Source: Flavobacteriaceae bacterium (GTDB lineage Bacteria; Bacteroidota; Bacteroidia; Flavobacteriales; Flavobacteriaceae). Taken from it: a stretch of DNA of 10,051 bases. Below the pieces are notes generated by a model. That model had not been told where the DNA came from. It did not search any database and worked only from the letters and a program-made list of their open reading frames with translations. Of the stretch, positions 1 to 5,348 are shown one piece after another; within the stretch, counting starts at the first letter, position 1; each line of letters begins with the position of its first letter. The stretch covers positions 1-10,051 of the forward strand of contig DAOUPU010000079.1 of assembly GCA_030625995.1 (NCBI GenBank), read 5' to 3'. The translations under genes and the position numbers were made by a program.

Positions 1-1
1 C

Positions 2-463
2 GCTGAATTAGCAAGAAAAGGCCAGCTTATTACGCACGACAAAGATAAGAACGTATTGATGATGTTAGATGTTGATAAAGTAATCGAAACGAATTTTATA
101 GTACTTTCTCCTGAAATGTACTTAGGAGAAATTGTGAATAACGCAGTGGCCAAATCATCTCGTAATCATTTTCCGGTTGTGAATGAAGAAAATGAATTTT
201 TAGGAATACTTACGCTGAATGATATTAGAAGCATAATGTTTGACAAGAGCTTATATAATGAAGTAAAAGTTAGAAGCTTGATGCATAGCGCATCTGACAT
301 AATCAATTATGAAAAGGATTCTGTGGAAGAAATATTAAACAAATTTAAAAGAACCGGCGCCTGGAATTTAGTGGTGTTAAAAAAAGGTAAATATTTTGGA
401 TTTATTTCCAAATCAAGATTACTTACAGCCTATAGGCGAAAATTAATACAAGTTACGTCTTAA
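2..463 (+). CDS. ClC-family chloride channel/antiporter, C-terminal CBS-pair (5' truncated)
   Basis: The frame is open from the window's left edge to a TAA stop, giving the last 153 residues of a larger protein. What is visible is a tandem CBS (Bateman) module. The first CBS unit covers roughly residues 25-80 here, with the typical 'HFPVVNEENEFLGILTLNDIR' core beginning at 'RNHFPVV'. The second covers about 85-145 and ends in 'GKYFGFISKSRLL'. The leading 'ELARKGQLITHDKD' stretch and the short 'YRRKL' tail resemble the cytoplasmic end of Bacteroidota ClC chloride channels, in which the CBS pair follows the membrane channel and modulates gating, often by binding adenine nucleotides. The channel itself lies outside the window, so the ClC assignment comes from resemblance to remembered family members. 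Another CBS-tailed membrane protein is possible. An internal ATG at 59 could be mistaken for a start, but the CBS-linked sequence continues upstream of it. The stop codon sits inside the TTAA that borders the inverted-repeat element downstream. Confidence 0.82.
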   Translation, partial: AELARKGQLITHDKDKNVLMMLDVDKVIETNFIVLSPEMYLGEIVNNAVAKSSRNHFPVVNEENEFLGILTLNDIRSIMFDKSLYNEVKVRSLMHSASDIINYEKDSVEEILNKFKRTGAWNLVVLKKGKYFGFISKSRLLTAYRRKLIQVTS

Positions 464-479
464 CCCGCATTATTCATGG
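460..479 (+). repeat. Left terminal inverted repeat
   Basis: Perfect 20-base inverted match to 621-640, comprising TTAA plus CCCGCATTATTCATGG. The first four bases contain the TAA stop codon of the upstream CBS-domain gene. The identity stops abruptly at base 479, as expected for a transposon end rather than for a decayed long palindrome. Confidence 0.8.
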
Positions 480-620
480 ATATTCTATTCCAAAGCCAAA
501 CTACCTGTTATAATTGAAAATGCTCAAAGTTTATTAGCTCAAAATTGAGTCACAATTCTTTTACTAAAAAACCCCTGTGCTTTCCAATTCTATTGATATT
601 TTGACTTTTCATAACGAAAA

Positions 621-640
621 CCATGAATAATGCGGGTTAA
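621..640 (-). repeat. Right terminal inverted repeat
   Basis: Perfect reverse complement of 460-479, ending in TTAA. It lies 24 bases before the stop codon of the convergent glpQ gene. No third copy was seen elsewhere in the window. Confidence 0.8.
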
Positions 641-664
641 AGAGCTTTCAGTAATTCTATTTCT

Positions 665-1657
665 TTACTGACTATTCTTATTCAGGAAATCTGATACCTT
701 ATCAGGAAAATCTGTAAAAATACCGTCAACATTAGCTCCAATAAAACCTAACTCAAGTAATTTTTCAAAGCTGGGAATTCCTTCCAGTTGGTCTGCTCTG
801 AATGTAAAAGCATGAACTATTAGATTTAAATCGTGTGCATTTTTAACTAAATCAGAATAAATTACATTTCCGTTTTTATCAAAACCATTTATTATATGCT
901 TAATAGAAGGCCCAATACCATCAGCATAACTTTGATAATTTTCCAATTGACCCTCTTCCAATTTCCATCCAATTAATTGTACCAAAAACAATTCACTTTT
1001 TAAATCGGTTCTAATTCTTTTTAATTCAGGAGCATCAAAACATTGCAGAATGCAATTGTCTGATTTTGTTGTATAGCCATAGTCATTTAGAATTTTCAAA
1101 ACTATTTTTGAAATATCTTTTCCATTTTCACGATGAAATTTCGGGTTTTTTATTTCGGGGTATATTCCAACATCATTTCCCGTACTCTTATTTAACCCTT
1201 GAATCAATTCAATTTCGTCTTGTAGAGAGTGTAAATTAAAATGTGATTTACCATAAGGAAATCTATTTGGAAAAACAGCCTCTTTAGTTTTTGGATTATA
1301 GCGTTCCAAAACATTTAATTGTAATAATTCTTTATAGGTAAAATCGATGACATAAAAACGATTATCATCTCTTGACTTATGGGGAAATTTTTCTGCCACA
1401 TCGGTGATATCATCAAGATAAATATCGTGAATTACAATGGGCACGCCATCCTTGCTAAGGACTAGATCTTGTTCAATAAAGTCAGGATGCATGGCGTAGG
1501 CCATAGCTTTAGATTCCATAGTATGCTCAGGTAAATAACCTGAAGCACCTCGATGCGCAATTATTACTTTATCATTGGTTCTACTCACAATAGTTTGGGA
1601 AAAGAAATTTGAACAGGGAATCAAGATGAACAGAATAAAGATGATGTTTTTATGCAT
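665..1657 (-). CDS. glpQ: Periplasmic glycerophosphodiester phosphodiesterase GlpQ
   Basis: GlpQ hydrolyses deacylated phospholipids (glycerophosphodiesters) in the periplasm to glycerol-3-phosphate and an alcohol. The 330-residue protein has the GDPD-family TIM-barrel signatures. 'HRGASGYLPEHT' supplies H35, R36 and E44. 'EQDLVLSKDGVPIVIHD' supplies E62, D64 and H77, which are the expected metal and catalytic residues. 'GIYPEIKNPKFH' and 'LQCFDAPELKRI' follow, and the end reads 'DGIFTDFPDKVSDFLNK'. The whole sequence aligns closely with Escherichia coli GlpQ as I remember it, and the length is close to that enzyme's. Residues 1-21 form a signal peptide with a hydrophobic core and a likely cleavage near 'FFSQ'. 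C15 is preceded by 'LIP', which is a poor lipobox. The ATG at 1657 gives the signal peptide directly. The gene stands alone on the minus strand, and I see no clean promoter motif in the 69-base divergent gap upstream. Confidence 0.95.
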   Translation of the reverse strand: MHKNIIFILFILIPCSNFFSQTIVSRTNDKVIIAHRGASGYLPEHTMESKAMAYAMHPDFIEQDLVLSKDGVPIVIHDIYLDDITDVAEKFPHKSRDDNRFYVIDFTYKELLQLNVLERYNPKTKEAVFPNRFPYGKSHFNLHSLQDEIELIQGLNKSTGNDVGIYPEIKNPKFHRENGKDISKIVLKILNDYGYTTKSDNCILQCFDAPELKRIRTDLKSELFLVQLIGWKLEEGQLENYQSYADGIGPSIKHIINGFDKNGNVIYSDLVKNAHDLNLIVHAFTFRADQLEGIPSFEKLLELGFIGANVDGIFTDFPDKVSDFLNKNSQ

Positions 1658-1674
1658 AACTAAGTGAATTAGAG

Positions 1675-1706
1675 TCTGGATACCTACCTAAATTTTCGTA
1701 AATTTG
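1675..1706 (+). promoter_or_regulatory. Bacteroidota-type promoter for the small membrane protein gene
   Basis: TAAATTTG at 1699-1706 matches the Bacteroidota -7 consensus TAnnTTTG exactly. TCTG at 1675-1678, 20 bases upstream, is a three-of-four match to the -33 TTTG box. The predicted transcript begins near 1712 and leaves about 15 bases of leader before the ATG at 1727. Confidence 0.55.
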
Positions 1707-1726
1707 TTTTTTAAATAAAGATCAGA

Positions 1727-1954
1727 ATGAATATATTATTAAAGATTTTGATTGCTATTGTAATTGGTTTTGTGGCATTTGGGTATTATACTAATTATTT
1801 TAATGAAGGTGAAGGAGAAAAGTTTATTGGGATTGGAGTTTTAATTTTTGCATTCATCCTAATGCCACTCTTCGTTTATCACCGTTATAAAAATAAAGAT
1901 TTATCTCGTTATACCTTTAAAAATTTCAACCAAAATGAAAATGAAAATGAATAA
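1727..1954 (+). CDS. Small two-helix membrane protein, unknown function
   Basis: I do not recognise this 75-residue protein. It has two predicted membrane helices, about residues 3-22 ('ILLKILIAIVIGFVAFGYY') and 33-51 ('FIGIGVLIFAFILMPLFVY'), separated by an acidic loop 'NEGEGEKF'. A basic juxtamembrane segment 'HRYKNKDLSRYTFKNF' follows, and the tail is 'NQNENENE'. The basic stretch after helix 2 suggests both termini lie in the cytoplasm. The well-placed promoter and the coherent amphipathic organisation argue that it is a real gene. Its last codons come from three tandem AAAATG hexamers (1932-1949), so tail length could vary. It sits directly before the cold-shock gene, but that gene has its own promoter overlapping the 3' end here, so the two need not be co-regulated. 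Confidence 0.7.
   Translation: MNILLKILIAIVIGFVAFGYYTNYFNEGEGEKFIGIGVLIFAFILMPLFVYHRYKNKDLSRYTFKNFNQNENENE
1932..1949 (+). repeat. Three tandem AAAATG hexamers
   Basis: Three perfect head-to-tail copies of AAAATG encode the alternating Asn-Glu tail of the small membrane protein, immediately before its stop codon. Gain or loss of one copy would add or remove two residues without shifting frame. Confidence 0.7.
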
Positions 1955-1955
1955 A

Positions 1956-1985
1956 TTGTTTTTTGGACAATTTTTTTTAACTTTG
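1956..1985 (+). promoter_or_regulatory. Bacteroidota-type promoter for the cold-shock gene
   Basis: TAACTTTG at 1978-1985 is an exact TAnnTTTG match, with TTG at 1956-1958 placed 19 bases upstream. The expected leader is only about 20 bases of AT-rich sequence ending 'TTTTTAAA' before the ATG. There is no long structured 5' leader of the kind that controls Escherichia coli cspA. The -33 box begins just after the upstream gene's stop codon. Confidence 0.6.
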
Positions 1986-2010
1986 AAGTAATTAATTAAA
2001 CATTTTTAAA

Positions 2011-2208
2011 ATGACAGGTAAAGTAAAATTTTTTAATGAAGCTGCAGGATACGGATTCATTACCAACGACGAAACAGGAAATGACATATTCGTTCATGCA
2101 ACTAGTCTTAACGATGGACTGAGAGGCTTGGATAAAGAAGCACATGTTAGTTATGAAGAAGGAGAAGGGAAAAAGGGAATAATGGCGGTTAATGTTTCCG
2201 TTATTTAA
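2011..2208 (+). CDS. Cold-shock domain protein (CspA family)
   Basis: This 65-residue, single-domain OB-fold protein binds single-stranded RNA or DNA and acts as an RNA chaperone. It starts 'MTGKVKFFNEAAGYGFI', which contains the RNP1-type motif at about residues 12-17. RNP2 follows as 'DIFVHATS' at 25-32. The length is what is usual for the family. The common Trp of 'KWFN' is Phe here ('KFFN'), a substitution often seen in Bacteroidota. The gene is alone, with its own promoter, and converges on tadA with an 18-base gap that shows no clear terminator hairpin. Whether it is cold-induced or constitutive cannot be told from the sequence. Confidence 0.95.
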   Translation: MTGKVKFFNEAAGYGFITNDETGNDIFVHATSLNDGLRGLDKEAHVSYEEGEGKKGIMAVNVSVI

Positions 2209-2226
2209 TTTTGAGTTTCTTGCTGA

Positions 2227-2679
2227 CTAGTTTAAATTTCTTTTTTGTATAAAAAATTTACTAATAAGTTCGCCACATTCTTTTTCTAGAACACCACCTA
2301 TTACCTTAGTTTTTGGATGAAGACTTGTGCCCAAATGTTGAAACCCTCTATGTGGATCAAATGCGCCGAATACTATTTTGCTTATTTGAGTCCAAAAACT
2401 TGCTCCTGCACACATTTGACAGGGCTCAAGAGTTATATATAAAGTACAATTTTTCAAATATTTTCCACCTAAATAATCGGAAGCGGAAGTAAATGCTTGC
2501 ATTTCGGCATGGGCGGTTACATCATTTAGTGTTTCCGTTAAATTGTGTGCTCTTGCAATTATTTTATCATCAATTACAATTACCGCTCCTACCGGCACTT
2601 CTCCTTTTTCAAAAGCGATTTGTGCCTCCTCCAAAGCTTTTCTAATAAAATATTCGTCATTATATGGATTTTCCATCAT
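2227..2679 (-). CDS. tadA: tRNA-specific adenosine deaminase TadA
   Basis: TadA converts A34 to inosine in the anticodon of tRNA-Arg(ACG), which is needed to read CGN codons. The protein is 150 residues if it starts at the ATG at 2679. The cytidine/deoxycytidylate deaminase zinc site is complete: 'HAE' at residues 57-59 gives the zinc His and the proton-shuttling Glu, and 'PCQMC' at 86-90 gives the two zinc cysteines. 'GEVPVGAVIV' near the N-terminus and 'IVFGAFDPHRG' after the zinc site are typical of TadA, which favours it over guanine or cytosine deaminases. A TTG at 2682 and a second ATG at 2676 are alternative starts. The ATG at 2679 is preferred because it overlaps the murI stop codon (TGATG), which implies translational coupling in a murI-tadA operon. 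It converges on the cold-shock gene. Confidence 0.94.
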   Translation of the reverse strand: MMENPYNDEYFIRKALEEAQIAFEKGEVPVGAVIVIDDKIIARAHNLTETLNDVTAHAEMQAFTSASDYLGGKYLKNCTLYITLEPCQMCAGASFWTQISKIVFGAFDPHRGFQHLGTSLHPKTKVIGGVLEKECGELISKFFIQKRNLN

Positions 2680-3467
2680 CAAAAATTTAGTTGTACCGCT
2701 TTAAAATTTTTATTCATTCTGTTTAATATACTTTGAAACACCTCGGGATCTTTATTGATATAAAATAACTGTTCCGTTTTTGAAACCTTATTATTTATTA
2801 AATTCTCTAATTCTAAAATATTTTTCGTTTGACGGGCAACCGCTTCTCCTGAATCAATTATAGTTACATTATATCCAATGATTTCACTGATCTGGGGAAT
2901 TAAAAAAGGGTAGTGTGTACATCCCAAGACCAGATAATCAATTTTTTTTTCAAGCATGGGGTATAAATGTTTGCGCAAGAGAACATCCATATCAGGAGAA
3001 TTCATTTTACCGGATTCAATTAATTCAACAAGACCTTCTCCAATTTGCTCAATAACTTCCACACCCCTGGCAAATTTTTGTGAAGTTTCGTAAAATAGAT
3101 CACTTGTTATTGTACCTTCCGTTGCCAGAATTCCCACGGTCTTAGTTTTTGAATTAAGGGCGGCGGGTTTTATGGCAGGTTGAATCCTTATAAAAGGGAC
3201 ATCGTATTTTTCACGTAATGTTTTAACGGCATTCGTAGAGGCTGTATTACAAGCCACCACAATTAATTTACATCCTTTCTTTAATAGAAATTCAGTATTT
3301 TTAATACTGAGTTCAATTATTCTTTCCTTTGATTTTTTCCCATAAGGAGCATTCTCGCTATCTGCTAAATAAATAATATTTTCGTTAGGTAGAATCGAGT
3401 GAATTTCTTCAAAAATAGTAATACCTCCAAGTCCGGAGTCAAAAATACCAATAGGGTTAGCACTCAT
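2679..3467 (-). CDS. murI: Glutamate racemase MurI
   Basis: MurI interconverts L- and D-glutamate in the cytoplasm and so supplies the D-Glu of the peptidoglycan stem peptide. The protein is 262 residues, normal for the family. It begins 'MSANPIGIFDSGLGG', with the conserved acid at D10. The two catalytic cysteines are intact: C73 in 'VVACNTAS' and C183 in 'LGCTHYP', with H185 beside the second. 'YLADSENAPYGKKS' is the substrate-loop motif, and 'IIDSGEAVA' occurs near the C-terminal end. The frame remains open upstream to 3632, but that extension has no family similarity and overlaps dxs antisense, so the ATG at 3467 is the start. The last codon TGA shares bases with the tadA ATG. A promoter at 3507-3537 would give a leader of about 33 bases. 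Confidence 0.95.
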   Translation of the reverse strand: MSANPIGIFDSGLGGITIFEEIHSILPNENIIYLADSENAPYGKKSKERIIELSIKNTEFLLKKGCKLIVVACNTASTNAVKTLREKYDVPFIRIQPAIKPAALNSKTKTVGILATEGTITSDLFYETSQKFARGVEVIEQIGEGLVELIESGKMNSPDMDVLLRKHLYPMLEKKIDYLVLGCTHYPFLIPQISEIIGYNVTIIDSGEAVARQTKNILELENLINNKVSKTEQLFYINKDPEVFQSILNRMNKNFKAVQLNF

Positions 3468-3495
3468 ATTATCTTTTAAAGTAGGGTTATTCAAT

Positions 3496-3526
3496 TTTGC
3501 TTCCACCAAAGATAATTGTAGTTTTG
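3496..3526 (+). promoter_or_regulatory. Bacteroidota-type promoter for dxs
   Basis: TTTG at 3496-3499 and TAGTTTTG at 3519-3526 match both consensus boxes exactly, with a 19-base spacer. This is the best promoter in the window. The transcription start would fall about 4-8 bases after the -7 box, at or next to the GTG start codon at 3532, so the messenger would be leaderless or nearly so. It overlaps the opposing murI promoter. Confidence 0.6.
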
Positions 3527-3537
3527 TTTTTGTGAAA
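3507..3537 (-). promoter_or_regulatory. Bacteroidota-type promoter for murI-tadA
   Basis: Read on the minus strand, TATCTTTG (3514 down to 3507) matches TAnnTTTG exactly. TTTC (3537-3534), 19 bases upstream, is a three-of-four match to the -33 box. That -33 box lies within the first codons of dxs. The two opposing -7 boxes are only four bases apart. Confidence 0.5.
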
Positions 3538-5316
3538 AAAAAACAATTACAACATATTAACAGTCCGCGTGATCTCAGAAAATTATCTCCAAGAGAACTG
3601 CCTGATTTGGCTAGCGAACTCAGAGAATTCATAATAGAAATTGTTTCTGTAAAAAAAGGTCATTTAGGGGCAAGCTTAGGAGTTGTGGAACTCACGATTG
3701 CTTTGCATTATATTTTTGACACCCCGAATGATCTGTTGGTTTGGGATGTGGGTCATCAAGCATATCCCCATAAAATATTAACAGGGAGAAGAGATGTTTT
3801 CGAGACCAATAGAACGCTAGGAGGTATAGCGGGTTTTCCTGCGAGGAATGAAAGTATATTTGATACATTCGGAGTTGGCCATTCGTCAACTTCCATTTCG
3901 GCCGGGCTTGGTATGGCGATAGCTTCACGATTAAAAGGAGAACCGGACAAACATCATATCGCTGTTATTGGCGACGCAAGTATTGCAAGCGGAATGGCAT
4001 TTGAAGGCTTAAACCATGCAGGTGTGGCCAAGTCCAATTTATTGATAATTCTCAATGATAATGAAATGGGGATAGACCCCAATGTTGGGGCTCTTAAAAA
4101 ATATTTGACCCAGGTAAAAAAAGGAGAAGATGCATATAAGAAAAATATTTTTGAAGCCCTAAACTTTAGTTATTTTGGGCCAGTTGATGGACATGATATA
4201 GATGCCTTACTTGTGGCCTTGAAAAAATTAAAAAATATTAAAGGGCCAAAATTCTTACATGTTATTACTAAAAAAGGGAAAGGATTGTATCAAGCTGAGA
4301 AAGACCAGGTAACTTATCACGCCCCGGGGGAATTTAATGCCAAAACAGGGGAACTTTCCATTAAAAAGGACTTAAATCTGCCTCCAAAATTTCAAGATGT
4401 ATTTGGTTTAACATTGGTTGAATTAGCGAGATCGAATGAAAGAATTATTGGAATTACCCCTGCCATGCCAACAGGGAGTTCGATGAAATATATGATTGAA
4501 GAGTTTCCGGAAAGAGGTTTTGACGTTGGAATTGCGGAACAGCATGCCGTTACGCTCTCGGCGGGTATGGCCACCCAGGGCATGATCCCTTTTTGTGCCG
4601 TTTATTCCACTTTTTTACAAAGAGCTTACGATCAAATTATTCATGACGTTGCCTTACAGCAACTACCGGTAATTTTTTGTATCGATCGCGCCGGTTTGGT
4701 GGGTGAGGATGGAGCAACTCATCATGGAGTTTTTGACCTGGCGTATTTAAGATTAATTCCTAATTTGATAATATGTGCTCCTATGAATGAAATTGAATTA
4801 CGAAATATAATGTATACTGCTCAGACTGTTTTAAAGAACCCGATTGCAATTAGATATCCCAGAGGAAGAGGTTCTATTGTCGAATGGAAACAAAAATTTG
4901 AATATTTGGAAATTGGAAAAGGGGAGCTATTAACTGATGGCAGTGAAGTAGCAGTCTTGAGTATTGGAACACTTGGGGAAAGTATAAAAAATGTAATCAA
5001 AAAATTTCCTAAAGGGAAAATTGCCCATTATAATATGCGTTTTGTTAAGCCTTTAGATGAAGATTTATTACAAATTATTTTTAACAAGTTTAATAAAATA
5101 GTTACTGTTGAAGAAGGAACCTTAACCGGAGGATTCGGAAGCGCAATAATTGAGTTCTGTTTTCATAACCGTTTTAAGAAAAAAAATATTGAAAATATTG
5201 GTATTTGGGATAAATTTGTACCACATGGAACTATTGAAGAGTTACATGAAATGGTTGGATTAGATGAGAAATCAATATCCAACCGCATCGCAAAATTAAT
5301 GACGAAAAAAGCTTAA
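3532..5316 (+). CDS. dxs: 1-deoxy-D-xylulose-5-phosphate synthase
   Basis: Dxs condenses pyruvate and glyceraldehyde-3-phosphate, using thiamine diphosphate, in the first step of the MEP isoprenoid pathway. The 594 residues cover the full transketolase-like architecture. The first domain has H44 in 'KKGHLGASLG', H75 in 'WDVGHQAY', and the ThDP/Mg motif from 'GDASIASGMAF' (147-149) to 'NDNEMGI'. That motif reads GDA instead of the textbook GDG, which I believe is common in Bacteroidota Dxs. The second domain has the catalytic Glu E336 in 'GIAEQHAVT', then 'STFLQRAYDQ', 'DRAGLVGEDG' and 'AIRYPRGRG'. The C-terminal domain has 'VDMRF'-like 'YNMRFVKPLDE' and 'TVEEGTLTGGFGSA'. The length is slightly below the roughly 620 of Escherichia coli. 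GTG is the only usable start: no ATG lies in frame upstream, and the conserved 'INSPRDLRKL' begins at residue 9. Nine A residues follow the GTG. It is probably co-transcribed with the DUF3078 gene 32 bases downstream. Confidence 0.96.
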   Translation: MKKKQLQHINSPRDLRKLSPRELPDLASELREFIIEIVSVKKGHLGASLGVVELTIALHYIFDTPNDLLVWDVGHQAYPHKILTGRRDVFETNRTLGGIAGFPARNESIFDTFGVGHSSTSISAGLGMAIASRLKGEPDKHHIAVIGDASIASGMAFEGLNHAGVAKSNLLIILNDNEMGIDPNVGALKKYLTQVKKGEDAYKKNIFEALNFSYFGPVDGHDIDALLVALKKLKNIKGPKFLHVITKKGKGLYQAEKDQVTYHAPGEFNAKTGELSIKKDLNLPPKFQDVFGLTLVELARSNERIIGITPAMPTGSSMKYMIEEFPERGFDVGIAEQHAVTLSAGMATQGMIPFCAVYSTFLQRAYDQIIHDVALQQLPVIFCIDRAGLVGEDGATHHGVFDLAYLRLIPNLIICAPMNEIELRNIMYTAQTVLKNPIAIRYPRGRGSIVEWKQKFEYLEIGKGELLTDGSEVAVLSIGTLGESIKNVIKKFPKGKIAHYNMRFVKPLDEDLLQIIFNKFNKIVTVEEGTLTGGFGSAIIEFCFHNRFKKKNIENIGIWDKFVPHGTIEELHEMVGLDEKSISNRIAKLMTKKA

Positions 5317-5348
5317 AATTTTATATATTCGTAGCTTAATTTCAATAA

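Larger units (their letters stand above)
460..640. mobile_element. MITE-like element or insertion-sequence remnant with TTAA-bounded inverted ends
   Basis: Two perfect 20-base inverted copies (460-479 and 621-640) bracket 141 bases of AT-rich DNA without a coding frame. The ends read TTAA-CCCGCATTATTCATGG inward from both sides. If TTAA is a duplicated target, the element proper is 173 bp (464-636) with 16-bp terminal repeats. Removing one TTAA and the element rejoins the sequence as ...TCTTAAAGAGC..., which leaves the ClC stop codon unchanged and about 24 bases before the convergent glpQ stop. That matches the spacing at other convergent junctions here. Small size, terminal repeats, TTAA flanks and no transposase are the features of a non-autonomous miniature transposon. 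The transposase family is not evident from the sequence. An alternative is a structured RNA or a long-loop hairpin between convergent genes, but a 141-base loop makes a terminator unlikely. Confidence 0.6.

Noticed and set aside
526..560. Small palindromes (CTCAA-AA-TTGAG and AATTG-AGTCA-CAATT) inside the inverted-repeat element, considered as a terminator
   Set aside because: Stems are five base pairs and AT-rich, with no T tract placed for either neighbouring gene.
1600..1657. Lipoprotein signal for GlpQ
   Set aside because: C15 is preceded by Leu-Ile-Pro. Pro at -1 does not fit a lipobox, and a better type I cleavage lies near 'FFSQ'.
1986..2010. Cold-shock RNA thermosensor leader
   Set aside because: The predicted leader is only about 20 AT-rich bases, too short for the long structured leader known for Escherichia coli cspA.
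2545..2736. Short plus-strand frame across tadA and the end of murI
   Set aside because: It is antisense to two clearly identified genes. Its Cys/Phe/Ser-rich composition is typical of a shadow frame.
3468..3632. N-terminal extension of murI
   Set aside because: The frame is open, but the 55 extra residues show no similarity to glutamate racemases, run antisense into the conserved start of dxs, and lie upstream of the likely murI promoter. The canonical start 'MSANPIGIFDSG' is at 3467.
3692..3950. Two overlapping minus-strand frames inside dxs
   Set aside because: They are complementary to conserved Dxs motifs and have no promoter or recognisable domain.
4392..4583. Minus-strand frame inside dxs
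   Set aside because: It is opposite the catalytic Glu region of Dxs, where strong amino-acid conservation explains the open antisense frame.
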